In this document: positions 1 through 11,361 of the stretch, in pieces
Layout: the number at the start of each line of letters is the position of its first letter
Position numbering within the stretch: position 1 is the first letter of the stretch
DNA from: Lithospermum erythrorhizon
Taxonomy: Eukaryota > Streptophyta > Magnoliopsida > Boraginales > Boraginaceae
Assembly: GCA_019722365.1 (NCBI GenBank)
Contig: JADFUC010002288.1
Span: 28,208-92,207 of the forward strand
DNA: 64,000 bases
Reading direction: 5' to 3'
The notes under the pieces: generated by a model
What the model was told of the DNA's origin: nothing
The model's database searches: none
What the model saw: the letters and a program-made list of their open reading frames with translations, nothing else
Position numbers and translations under genes: made by a program

Positions 1-250
1 ATTTCAATTCCTCGAAATACTCCAATCGAAACTTATATACTATCAACATAATATTTGGGTAAGAACGAAAGTTATTATATTATCCACCAAAGCGGAGGGA
101 TCCAAGTCCCAATTATCCAGCCCATATCTCAAGGATCAAAGTCCAAGACAAAGATCAAGTCCACACAACTACACGGGATCAAGTGTTGCTCGCTAATCCT
201 CGCAAGGTTCGACCATATCCAACGTCAAGGCCCAAATCCTCGTCCCAAGC
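1..250 (+). mobile_element. Left part of interrupted 5' LTR, Tat-like element 1
   Basis: From about position 90 this aligns with 10990-11130, in the 3' LTR of the same element. Shared blocks include AAGCGGAGGG, a CTCAAGGATC block, AAGACAAAGATCAAG and GACCATATCCAA. The match stops near 250, where a minus-strand LTR has inserted, and the LTR resumes at about 2629. The first 90 bases do not match the other LTR, so the true left end lies outside the window or has diverged. Confidence 0.6.
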
Positions 251-2628
251 GGTAGCGACCCGCCCCAGGTTGTACGCCCCTGAGGTTAGAATTGTTCAAA
301 TCCTGGACTCCAGAGTCACCAATTGATGGATGACCCAAATTCGAAAGACACCTATCTTGAAACAACCCACTAAAACAATATACAACGGGATAAAGAATAC
401 TTTTAAGAAAAAGAATCCATCGTTGTGTTTCCTAACAACCTATATACAACAATAACAACCGATATACACAATCTCCCATGTACAACATATCAACATAACA
501 GTCGAAATCCCAAAATAACAATAATATAAACAACCGACTACAATCCAAAAACGACGAGATCACAGAGGATCAATCACACCTCGCCGGCTCATAGGCTCTT
601 AAGACACGATCACTGAATAAGTCTCGAAATGATACCGCACTAATTGGGTCAACCTAGCATTGAAAATGCCGCCCACAGGAAAAAGGGTGTAAGCTGCGAA
701 GCTTAATGAATATATACCTTAAGAGTGAAATTAACCCCCAATCATGCACACAATTTAATAAAGCAAGCATCCCAAGATAAAAATAGATAAGTAGTACATG
801 ATATGTTTCAACTTAAGATCGTGTTATGAAGTTACTAGCAATTTCACTATCCAGTTCATATGTTCATAAATTCGTCACTATCATAAACATTCCAAAATAA
901 TGGCAATCAACAATAACATTCGTACATTTCAAGAAAGACTGCAATAATACCCAACAACTTCTCGACTCTACTCTATCAACCGACAAGTACGACATCACAA
1001 CTAACAACTAATCCAACCAAGTCCACAACTCTGACAACAACTATAATACTACTCAATCCACAACTAAACCACTCAATCAACTCAACAACTCTATCAACTC
1101 AGCAACTCAATCAACTCAACAACTTTATCAACTCAGCAATTCAATCAACTCCTAAATATAAATCCTGATTTCTACAACTAATGCGCATATAATCAATCTC
1201 AACCTGGCTGTGGAGGAACTTATGCCCTTCCATTTAAGCCGTCACCTAATCGTAACGAGGTACCTAAGAATACACCCCTTATACCGAAGATAGGCGTAAA
1301 CAATTTGATAATACTCACTCAATATACATCATCAACTCATATACAACTCATCCTAATATGACTCGACATCACCTCAAAACACCTATACGACTCATGAAAC
1401 CACGTATTACCCTCACCAACCAACTCAACCAACAATTCATATTCAACATACAATTTAACACAAAATCATACACAATATTATCCATAATCAAGTAGTTAAT
1501 CACCTCGCGAGATAAATACTCACCTTTGGCTTAGCAAATAATGGCGACCCGCCCACTAGTCCGCCAAGTGCCGCTTCCCCATGCTCCACGCCTAATCACA
1601 AACACCCAAAAATACTATTACTACTTACTACAATCATAACCCCGTTTTAGTATTTTAACTATCCAACTTACAAACAATTATAATTATCAAACTTTAATAA
1701 TTCCCAGGTGATAATATTACTACGCGCGTTTAACGACAAAAACAACGAAATTCCAACCACCCCAAATCACTAATCAAATCGGCCCCCTCCCCCTACCCCA
1801 ATTCCAACACTTTAAACAACTTCTAATCAATCCAACAATCAATTTCCCAACCCATTAATCCATATAATCAACCTTAAATTCAAAACCCAATTACTACTCA
1901 CTTACAAAAACCTAACTCATAATATTCTCTTCCAATCAACATCAAACATCCACCTATACTCCAAAACAACTTATACAAGATCCCAAACATCACAATACAA
2001 TTTAAAGAATTTTAGAAAAAAGTCAACCTAAAAGTCAACTAACCCAATCAACACATTTCAATCCCTAAAATCAAATTATAATCACTAATTTAAACAAATA
2101 ATTCAACTTTAGAGGATACTTCTATACCATTTAAAACTTTCAAAATTCAAAACCAAAAAGCTAACTACTCAAGTCAACCTCCAAAACCCAAGAAAACACT
2201 CACAAAGCTTCAAACTTACCTCTAAGATGCGGAATGTTGAGGAGAAGATGAAAATCAACTTTTAATGTCTCTGAGCCACAAAGAATCTAAGAAATGGAAG
2301 AACAAATTTCAAGCGACGGCGGGAGAAATGGAATCTCGGCCAAATGGGGGAAAGGGGGATGGGTTTTGGATGAAGATGATGAATAGTGGTGGTAGGTGAG
2401 ATATTTAGAGGGGAAAAATTAAGTTCCGTTCGGTTTCGGTTAATTTCTCCACTTCCCGTACTTAAATCTCAATGAAACCGATTTCAAATGTGTTATTCCC
2501 CTGAGACATTACCATTCATACTGCCTCGAGCATATCTATACTATTCCGAAATTCAGATATCATCTCCGGTCCCACCACCGACGCATAAATATAATTTAAT
2601 AAAATCTCTTAGGCGAACGGCGGTTGCA
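251..2628 (-). mobile_element. Solo LTR of a Ty3/gypsy element (minus strand)
   Basis: Read on the minus strand, this has the same plan as the LTRs at 47385 and 53536. It starts with a degenerate TGTAACACCCG-like sequence whose reverse complement ends at 2628. A GAGGTAAG-like block follows, then a conserved block at about 540-700 (on the minus strand AAGCTTCGCAGCTTAC, then a GGGCGGCATTT-type motif) that is also present at 49510-49570 and 55630-55685. There is no internal region on either side, and both flanks belong to a single LTR of Tat element 1, so this is a solo LTR nested in another LTR. The right end is fairly secure. The left end, near 250, is approximate and no clear target duplication was found. 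A 36-bp direct repeat lies at about 1070-1155. Confidence 0.7.
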
Positions 2629-2846
2629 TGCCCACACATATCCAACTCAAGATCCAAGCTCCGGAAAGCTCGAGTCCATATCGAGTCAAGTCATATTAGA
2701 CGTCAGCATATGTAGGAGATAACTAGACTGATAGTCGGATCCCAATCCCATTGATAAATTTTCTTTGTACAAGGAAGATTTTCCCAAAGGGGTTTTATTA
2801 TTTTGGTGCGCATTATAAATAATAAAATCTTTCCTCGCGATAAAAA
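2629..2846 (+). mobile_element. Right part of 5' LTR, Tat-like element 1
   Basis: This closely matches 11170-11361: GAGTCCATATC, GGAGATAACTAGAC, a TTTTCTTTGTAC block, GGAAGATTTTCCCAAAGG and GGTGCGCATTATAAATAATA. Together with 1-250 it forms one 5' LTR split by the solo LTR. Confidence 0.75.
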
Positions 2847-2849
2847 TCT

Positions 2850-2867
2850 TGGCACGCCCGGTGGGAC
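2850..2867 (+). promoter_or_regulatory. Primer-binding site of Tat-like element 1
   Basis: TGGCACGCCCGGTGGGAC lies four bases after the LTR end. It begins with TGG, complementary to the CCA end of a tRNA, and sits where reverse transcription would be primed. It is not the initiator-methionine site (TGGTATCRGAGC) used by the gypsy and copia elements later in the window. I could not assign the tRNA with confidence. Confidence 0.65.
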
Positions 2868-3379
2868 TATCTCTACTCCTCATCACTCCTGACTCAGAGA
2901 AGCCCTTCAAGATGAACACAGTTGAGGTCCCTAGTTCCAAGCAATGTAATACCGGGGAACCTGAAGCAACGCTGGTTACCACCGCGCGACCGGGCCCCAT
3001 ACACACACTGGTTTCCGACATGCTGTCCCACATGCAAGAGGACTCAATATAGAAGGCTCAAAGCCATCCGTATATGGGTCATAAGGCTTACCCCGATGAT
3101 TACTACATATCTATCATGATGACGGGAATCACCACCGTAGAGGAGCAGATAGCCTCTCTAACCAAGATGGTAAAGAAACGGGCGCAGACATACAACATCA
3201 GAAGAGTCTTTCTCACGACATAGAAGATACTGATCATGAGCATCGTGGACGCAAAGCTACAAAAGCCAAATTTAAGGAGTTCATATTAGGGGCAATCAAA
3301 GACACCCAAGCATTTAAGTAGCTCCTTCATATTCCTATGTTGTCAGCATGTATCTTCACATAAATAAAGCTGAAATGCC

Positions 3380-4060
3380 CGTGGCTATCAACCTAAACAT
3401 CTTCGGCAGCTCGGCGGCATTGGGAACCCCAAGCAACACATCGCCCACTTTATAGAAACATGCAACAATGCTGGAACAAGTGAAGTTCACATGGTCAAGC
3501 AATTCCTCCGTTCAATGAAAAGGAATGCATTTTGAAAGTGGTATACAAAGTCGGAACTGCATCTGGAAATGGGTATACGCTTGAACCGCTTCTTCAAGCA
3601 TCAATTTAGAATAAGAAGATGATAGAGCTAACCGGTGCCAATTAACGCTAAGAAGAAACCACCGGGGTTAATGACTACATCAATCCGGTGAGGAGCCTCA
3701 AATTAAGTGAAAATAGACTCCTGAGTCTTTTGCCATCAACATGTGCATACAAGGGATGCAATGGGACCTGCAGTACATCCTGCAGGGGATACTACTGAAA
3801 ACCTTAGAGCAGCTATCCGCCAGAGCACATGACATGGAGCTAACCATAGCAGCAAACAAAAGGAAGGGCGCTGACACAACATAAGTCACCCCCTATAAAG
3901 CTAAGTACAAGGCAAAGAGATCGAGGGAAGCATCGAAAATCAAGAAAAAGGATGTCCATGCCATCACTTCCAAATCAACTAAGTTCTCTTTCAAGACTAA
4001 GAGAACGGAGGGCAGACTCAACCTTGGAGACAAGAAGCGCCTTATTAATCGAAATGATGG
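3380..4060 (+). pseudogene. Degenerate gag (Retrotrans_gag), Tat-like element 1
   Basis: This is a capsid-like gag remnant spread over several frames. Readable segments include a PKQHIAHFIETCNNAG-like stretch (about 3435-3475), a VKQFLRSLKGNAF-like stretch (3495-3535), an MIELT segment (3619 onward) and the well-known gag segment CIQGMQWDLQYILQG (3744-3790), then a LSARAHDMEL-like piece (3815-3840). The order and spacing match the Retrotrans_gag domain of plant Tat elements. A basic lysine-rich stretch and an RLNLGDKKRL-type motif (about 4015-4045) follow, as usual just before the linker to protease. Several stops and frameshifts make it non-functional. Confidence 0.75.
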
Positions 4061-4619
4061 GCCAAGAGGTACTCTTCTTCGAGTTCGGCTATCCCCTGTG
4101 ACCTCTTCTTCGAGAACGGAGGGCGCACTCCAACCTCGGGAGACATGCTAAGCGCATTTCAGGAGCCGCTCAAAGAAAAGCCGACGAACCTCGAGCCTAA
4201 GCGCCTCGGAGAACGCCAACAAAAGCACAAACCAAATTACTTCAAGTATCATCACGTACTAGACATCCAATAGAGAATGTGTTACTTTCTGTGGAGAGCT
4301 GTCATGGACCTTCCTCCCGATTGTAAGTGAGCCTATACTGGGTTGAGGAAGACAAGGTCTCCGTTAACCACATAACCCTCTCCATCCTCAAGAAAGCCGA
4401 AGTTAAAGTGCCAGAAGACTTCTAGAGAAGCAAGCTAGAACCTATGATGAAGACATAGAGGAGTCATGCCATATGTACGTGGAGGTTGAAGGCACCCTAG
4501 AAAGGAAACAACCTTGGGGAAAGCACTCCAACAACCCTGGGGAGGTAGCTCAATGCTTCAAGGCCACCTTCATGCATCGAAGACATGCCAGAAGAAGACG
4601 GTGACCACAACCGCCCGCT

Positions 4620-5290
4620 CTACATAGCTAAAGTACTTGATGCTCAAGATGAGCAGAATGCTAAAGGACGGGAGGACTGTGGGGCCAATACCATTCTACC
4701 TTTCCACACGCTTAAGTTGTTAGTAATCCCTGGCCGTAAGAGTAACCGACTCGTGTCATGATACAAGCCTTCAACCAAGGGGGCCAACAAGCAATGGAAA
4801 AAGTATCCGTCCACCTGGTGATAGGCGAATTGAAGACAAAATCATGGTTCCACTGGGGAGACCATGGATCCACAACAACAATGTAGTACCTTCAAACCTC
4901 CATCAATGGTTGAAGTACAGTAAGGATAGCGCTAAAAGGATAATCAAAGAAGACGAGAACTCATTTACCATCGAAAAGGAACACTTTTCTATTGCCAAGT
5001 TCTACCAAAGGAGGAAGACGGACGGACTACAACCCAAGGGAGAACCAGAGGCGCCTAAAGCAGCTCAGCCAAGCCATCCCAGCAAAGAGGAAGAAGTCAT
5101 TGAAGCACTCAAAGGGCTAACGCTACCACTGACTCAAGTAGAAAAGGTGGCATCCACAACACTCAAAAGGCTTCGTGGACACGGCAGTGGCCAAAAAATT
5201 TAGCACTGGACGGTTTAATCCTAAGGCTTATGACCTCCTAGTCAAAGTGGGCTACAATCCCACAAAATATGCAGCCATAGGCAAATCAAC
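4620..5290 (+). pseudogene. Degenerate aspartic protease and linker, Tat-like element 1
   Basis: The retropepsin region begins with the readable motif EDCGANTILPFHTLK at about 4672-4716. The catalytic triplet D-T/S-G appears here as D-C-G (4675-4683). After a frame change comes an open frame starting with MVPLGRPWIH (4844-5203), the LGRPW motif that closes the protease of Tat elements, followed by the post-protease linker. The linker runs on as AYDLLVKVGYNP and later MIKRMANYHIAE (to about 5480). Protease would mature the Gag-Pol polyprotein. No intact frame covers the whole domain. Confidence 0.7.
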
Positions 5291-5794
5291 ACCAGAAGTC
5301 ACAGAAAGCAAATGACATGGCCTTAATGAGACTCAAAAGAAGCTACAACGCAAAGGCTACTCTATTGAGAGCTCAATAGCCTGACTCGGGTACACCTCGA
5401 ACCCTCCACTGCGTGTCATGATCAAAAGGATGGCCAACTACCACATAGCTGAGGTGAACCAAGAACTCTGCATGCACCCGAAAATAAAAACAATGGATAA
5501 TATTGTTCCAGAGGTTGGGGGTAACTCGAACAACCACGGAAAGGAACCAGTAGGGATCAGTCTTCCAAAGGCTAAAGGGAATCGCCAAGATCCTAACCCA
5601 ATGCGTATCCGTCTTCCAAAGACTAGAGAAGTCTTAACTAGGGTAAGGGATGAACCACACTACCATCGTACATGTGCATACAAGACTTGCATAGGCCGTA
5701 GGGCAATTTAGGGATTCGTGAGAATCCCTCGTGAGCCGTAGCTTCTTCATTCAGGAACACAACCGAGAGAGATCCCCTGCTTAAAACCAACAAG

Positions 5795-6285
5795 AGACCC
5801 CTCAAGTAGCCTCCAAAAGCTTAAAGGCCAAGTTCATGTAATGTGGTCATCCCACGGCGGAAGAACCCTTGAAGAAATCATGTATTCAGTACGCACCGCT
5901 ATATATATGCAAGAAACGTTGCTGTGGAAAATGACCGCAACCCGACCTGTGGCGTATTAGCACTGGCCAGATACTGTGACAAGTATCCGTACAAGTGGGT
6001 ATACTAGTACATCTACGGAAAGCGTATCTTATGGAATGAGTGCCGCCCAAAGACGAAGAAAAACCCCGGCAGCCTTCAAAGCCTAAAAGCGGAGTTTACG
6101 TACGGTGTCATCCGGAAGAAGAGGAAAGTGACCTCAAGAAATCATAGATTTGGGTATGCACCACTACATATATGAAGAAACACTATGGGGAACGATGAAA
6201 CCCGATCCTCGACGAATGGGGTCGCTAGATACCTGACAAATACCCGTGATAAATGGGTAAAATCGATACATCGACGAACAAACCT
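5795..6285 (+). repeat. Tandem duplication, period about 262 bp
   Basis: Two imperfect copies lie head to tail, at about 5795-6010 and 6055-6285. Shared landmarks are an AAGAAATCAT block, a CACCGCTAYATATATG/CACTACATATATG block, a GTGGRRAAYGA block, a GCTAGATACCTGACAAATA/GCCAGATACTGTGACAAGTA block and a TGGGTA-TA-TACATC block. No domain is recognised in either copy. The pair occupies the place where reverse transcriptase would be expected, so it marks a rearranged part of element 1. Confidence 0.6.
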
Positions 6286-6479
6286 GAACGAAAGTGTCGC
6301 CTTTACCTAAGTTAAGCAGGGACCTTAAAGTGGCCCCGCCTCGAACCATCCACTTTTCAACAAGGCGATGGACTTCATCACACAACAACACACTAAAGAC
6401 CTCGAGAGAAGATGAAGCGAGAGGCGACCCAGATATGGTCGACCCTCAAAGCACCACCATCAATAGACAAACAAGCAAC

Positions 6480-6740
6480 CTCTTGAGCACGAGGATAAAC
6501 TACCCACTAACATCCGTGATAAGATGATAATCTATCTACCCCACTCCTGAACACGAGTACAAACTGTCCAACCCTCTCGGGTAGGAGGTGAAATTACCTA
6601 GAGAACTCTTGAACACGAGTATAAACTGTCCAACCCTTTCGGTACGAGGTTAAATTACCTAGAGAACTCCTAAGTATGAGTATAAACTGCCCAATTACCC
6701 TCCTTGATATGAGGTTAAAAGATCAAACCCCAAATTGGAA
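6480..6740 (+). repeat. About 62-bp tandem repeats, non-coding tail of Tat element
   Basis: Three imperfect units (about 6546-6608, 6610-6669 and 6670-6720) share GARYAYGAGTATAAACTG, then CCCAAYCCTYTCGG, then GAGGTTAAATTACC. Related units are at 29560-29830 in Tat copy A, and shorter ones at 14090-14330. A conserved tail motif (ACGTAGGCA...AGTTCGGGCCATAACCT) follows at 6768-6806, as it does after the repeats in the other copies. Confidence 0.7.
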
Positions 6741-7389
6741 TCCACGCTTGACTTGATCCCTCCTGCACGTAGGCAACAGAGGTCCCAAGTTCGGGCCATA
6801 ACCTTAAACTTATTTCATGATGTCCTCGGACAAAAAGGAAGGGGTTCACATGATTAAAGAAGGTGTTAGCACTCTACCCAGAAGACCCAAATGCAAGAGT
6901 TGGACGCTTGGTGATTATAGTCAACATCAACGAACAAAGTATGCAACAGGAGCAACGGTTGAACACGATTGACGGTCAAGCTATAGAAGAAGCGTGGAGA
7001 CAAACTCTAGCACCCTACTTGGGCCAGAGGGTCGAAGAGGGGTCATCCTGACAAAGAAGCTGCTCAAACTAGTCAAGAACATGTCACGTACCATTTTAAC
7101 AAGCCTCTAAAGTAGGACAAGGCGATTTAGACCGCAAGTCTCCAAAGCCGGTCAAGACACAGAGCTGCAATACCCAACAAGCTCGGAAATAGAAGCGGGA
7201 ACAGTGCCACCTACCAAAGAGGCGCCCCATCTGGAGTGTAACAGACTCAGGTCATCTCAAGATCAAGTTGTGAAAGTAATTGTGAAACACCAACTCAACC
7301 AACACTGCATTGCATTGCATAAGTCTACACCACCAAACAACCCACGTGATTACACCAAAGCCCCGAGTAAGCTTATAATCTCAGCATAC

Positions 7390-7915
7390 GACTAGTTACC
7401 AAGGCCCTTGGGACAACTCCGGACCGATATGCGGTACACCTTATGCAAAAACCTGAAACCCGGGGACTCAAGTCAAGTTGGAAGCAATGGAACACAAGCC
7501 ACCCCATTTGTGTTGGTTTGCTGAGTTGAAGTTGTCCTCCCACTAGAAGTACAAATCCCATCACTTAAAGTGGCAACAATCCAAGGATTCACCCAAGCAG
7601 TTCCACGCAGCCTAGATTTAAGAGTTAGATTCACTCTGACAAGCAAATGTCAAGTACAACAAATACTACAATGTTACTAGTCACGGATCTCAAAGTCATA
7701 CAACAAGAAGGTTCATCAATGTTCCCATCAAGTATAGACCTGCACTGTCAGCACTCCATCCATATACTACGGAAAAATGCAAAAATGGTACCTAAGTGGG
7801 ATGGACCATACGTGGTGCAAGAAGTCTACTCCAAAGGGATCGTACCTCCGCTTAGCCGAATGAATGACTAAACGGCGACCCATCAATGGTCGCTATCTGA
7901 AGAAGTACTATCCAT
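7390..7915 (+). pseudogene. Integrase C-terminal remnant of a Tat-like element
   Basis: Only the end of integrase is present. Readable motifs are a leucine/serine-rich stretch corresponding to the post-core region (about 7525-7560), KMVPKWDGPYVVQEVYSKG (about 7780-7840), and a final RRPINGRYLKKYYP-like end (about 7872-7915). In intact plant Tat elements this C-terminal part follows the DDE core and is where Pol ends. The catalytic core is missing, as are RNase H and reverse transcriptase. Several frame changes separate the segments. Confidence 0.75.
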
Positions 7916-10400
7916 AAAATCAAGACAAGGATGTTCCCGGAATGAGCCTAAACTATCTACCATCTCCCTAACACAAGAATATACTATCTACCAAGTCCTT
8001 GGCGAGAGTATAAAAAACCCACCCCCATGAACTACGTTTGACTTGATCGTCACAGATAACCCCGAGGTACGTAGGCAGCTTGGACATACCAAGTTCAACC
8101 ATAACCTCATAAATTCTTTTTATTTTTAAATGTGAAGTAAAAGAAAGGGCCTCAAGGACAAATGAAATCATATGAAAGAAGAAATAGTAAAGGCAAAACT
8201 TGAACTTTATTATTATGAGTCATAATCATCCAGCATACATCAAAAGGAACAAAACACGCAGCATTTTACCACAGTTTGTCATGAAGACGACCATTGGCTG
8301 TAGCCGAGCCCATCTCAAGGGCGGTACACGTGAAGTCTTCGAAGAATGCTCGGGCGTACTCAAGAGACGGGTACGCCCAGGGGAAAGCTCAGTAGAGGAG
8401 GCATAAGCTAGAGAGGGAGACCGCCGCCGTAAGGAGAAAGAGAAGCCACGAATACCCGACTGTAAACCCTGTGAGTAAGGCCGGGGCAAGCATGCTATAC
8501 CAAAGCAAAAATACATCCTAACACTCCGCAAACAAAGAATGGGGAAAGTGGGACTACACACTCGCAGGCACACAACCTCACGTACCTATGGAGATGGCGC
8601 CAATCCCACCTCGATGTCGAAAGATAACACACAAAACGTAAAAAGACAAGGCAAGTTTCAAACGGATCAACTCTGGGGAGACCACGCCTGTGCTAATGCA
8701 TCACGCAGAACTCGGATGTCATCGCCAATAACAAATAGACGTGTAGGTCCAAAGTCCTACCAACTCAGCCTCAAACAAAAAAAAATAAGGCAAGGCAGCC
8801 TGCCTGACCAACTTAGGAGCATCGGCTACCTTGGGGGCGACGCATCACATAGAACCGGAGGTCACCGCATGTAGGCGGTGGAACTCGGTGCGTAACCCTC
8901 GGATGTTGGTCACTGCATAAAGAGGGGCGCGTAGGTTCAGAGTCCTACCAACTCAATATCAAACCAAGTCCATACCCCAACCCAAGAAGATCAAGCAAAT
9001 ATCAAAGCAAAGCAAGAAAGCAAATAAATAAAAAGAGTAAGACAAAAAGCATACAAAATGTAATATGTCTGTACTCCCAAATTCAGCAAGGACAACACAA
9101 TGATGTAGACCCTAAAGACAAATGGACATAGCATGCAAATACCTACTGCGGCATACGAAGTTCATCAAAAAAATTGCATAAACCGCGTGGAATCAGACAA
9201 ACAAACTGTAATTTAGATATCTAATGATCCATTCACCGGGTTGATACTCGAGACGCAAGGCCTCTTCAAGACCTTCAAGACCATATGTCATTCTCGCCAA
9301 GGTGATGAGTAGAGAGGAAGATATACCCCCGAAGAATATAAGCCATGAAAAATAGACAGACAAAGAAGTGGGTGCATCAAAAATTTAAAATATAGAAAAA
9401 CATCGTGGACGTGGGGACTCCTAATAGGAACTTTCATTTAATTCAAGTTATTCTAAAAGAGCCAATCAACGGAACAATTCAAAAGAAAAATGACAATTTA
9501 AAAACGGATTCTCCAACAAAACATGCAAAAATTATGAAAAATTATTCATTTATTCTAGCGTTTAAATTTGATTAATTTGCATAGGGTATATCATGATCAT
9601 TCACTTATGAGAAAATTCATGAAAATTGAAGAAAAGATAAAGCTTTACTCTGGAACGAATATCCCGAAGATGCATAAAGCAAATTAGTTCAATAATATCT
9701 CAAATTAAGAAAAGAAGCTTAAAAATTATTACCAAACCTATGGTTCTAAATATCAAGACAAAAAAGAAAACAAAAAATATTATTTTTTAACCTAGTTAGG
9801 TTCGAAAATCAAGAAGAAGAAGGGGAAGAAAAGAAAAAAAGCGAAGTCTCCCACCCTACATGCAATTTTCGAACATGAGGGGAAGAAAAAGAAAACAAAA
9901 TTCTCACCTATTTTTTGCTTGGGATTTACAGCCCCCTCTATGATAAAAGATGGTGATTTTGTATTTCATGCAATAAACAAGTCATCTTATAAATGTAAGG
10001 CCTTAAGTTGCTCGAAGCTGACTGGCACTGTTGAGCGCCCAACAAGCATTTTAAAAGAATGAACCACTACTCCACCCCTCGTGGATTTTTCGAAATCACA
10101 AGGTTCGCTAGGCCTAAATTTCGCCATCCCTACCAACCCGAAGACCAAATGTACTGCTGAGTCATCCGGTACACCGGAAGAATCCGCACAATACCGGTCA
10201 ATCTCAAGACCATATGGGACCAATCTTCACTAAGAACACTGACACCAAGCACTTCCCAACTTGGTGGAATTCAAAAGGGAAAGAGCGTGACTCGACCTCA
10301 CCCGAAGCAACTCCAGCCTTGAAGATTTAAAGGGAAGAAGCACATCCTGGGACACCCGAAGACCCAAGTAGCCCAACCCCATCAACAAGGCGGCCAATCC
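7916..10400 (+). mobile_element. Non-coding 3' tail of Tat-like element 1
   Basis: This begins with the conserved Tat tail: MAACTATCTACC-type repeats (7950-8010), GACTTGATCGTC and a TACGTAGGCAGCTTGGAC motif (8069-8086), then CCATAACCTCAT. The rest has no recognised domain. Two imperfect copies of a TCCTACCAACTCA-containing block lie about 187 bp apart (8739 and 8926). An A-rich purine-biased stretch covers 9700-9910. Short open frames occur on both strands, but none shows a family motif. Confidence 0.55.
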
Positions 10401-11361
10401 AAGAAAAGTCCGACAAGAAGTCATGGCTAGTCCATCCTCAACAAGCCGCAGTAGAGATTACTGCTAAGGCCCCTCTACCAAATCAAGTCAAGGAAAGGGA
10501 TCAAGTTGTCAAGCTCCTCTACTCCCATACCAATAGGAATCGAACATACCGGTAAAGAAGTGCCGACGTGAAGCCTGACCGCCCACCACCTCAAATCGTT
10601 CGGCAGAGATGCTCGCTGGGTGCCCCTACAAATAATCAAATCGAGCTTGATCAAGTCATGAAGCTCCCGCCTACATCTAACACCAAATACAAGGAAGCTC
10701 TGGGCTGAGGACCCTACTGCTAGTTTAAACTCCTAACTCGAAGCTACACGGTTCAACAAGTTCGCATCATACAAAAGCTGCCATACTCTGAGACAAATGG
10801 CCGAAGCATCCCGGCGAGGACACATATCCTGCATTAATTCAAACATCAAAGTCCCACCACAAGCACCTATTCAATCAAGAGGGTCAAGAGTCCAACCAAC
10901 CCACATATCCAACAAAGAGGGTCGTTCGGGCCTAGCCGCCCCCACATATCCAATCGCGAGGATCAAACGGCCCACCAGCCACATATCCGTGTAAGCGGAG
11001 GGGTCCAAGTCCCACCATCTAGCCCACATCTCAAGGATCGAAGTCTAAGACAAAGATCAAGCCAACACAACTGCACATGATCAAGGCCCAGCACCTGCTC
11101 GACCATATCCAAAGCTGAAAGTCCAAATCATCCCAAAGTTCCTCCGTCTGTGATTAATAAACGAATCCTAAGACTCCAAGTTCGCCAGCTTGAGTCCATA
11201 TCAAGTCAAGTCAGATTGTAGACGCCAAGATACGAGGGAGATAACTAGACCGATAATCGACCCCAATCCGTTTGATTAATTTTCTTTGTACCAGGAAGAT
11301 TTTCCCAAAGGCGTTTTATTATTTCGGTGCGCATTATAAATAATAAAAAAATTTCTCGTGA
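10400..11361 (+). mobile_element. 3' LTR of Tat-like element 1
   Basis: The right part (10990-11361) matches 90-250 and 2629-2846, the two halves of the 5' LTR. The style of 10450-10960 (GCTAAGGCCYCTAC-type phrases, CATATCC repeats) is also that of the LTR at 15252-16701. The right end falls at about 11361, where the similarity to the 5' LTR stops. The left end is not resolved; 10400 is only a practical limit. Confidence 0.6.

Noticed and set aside
8226..8573. Minus-strand open frame of 115 codons in the tail of Tat element 1
   Set aside because: No recognisable domain, low-complexity arginine/serine composition, and overlapping plus-strand frames of similar length. Some Tat elements carry extra antisense genes, but nothing here supports one.
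9987..10424. Two adjacent minus-strand open frames near the 3' LTR
   Set aside because: No family motif and different frames; the position at the LTR border makes chance frames in repeat DNA more likely.
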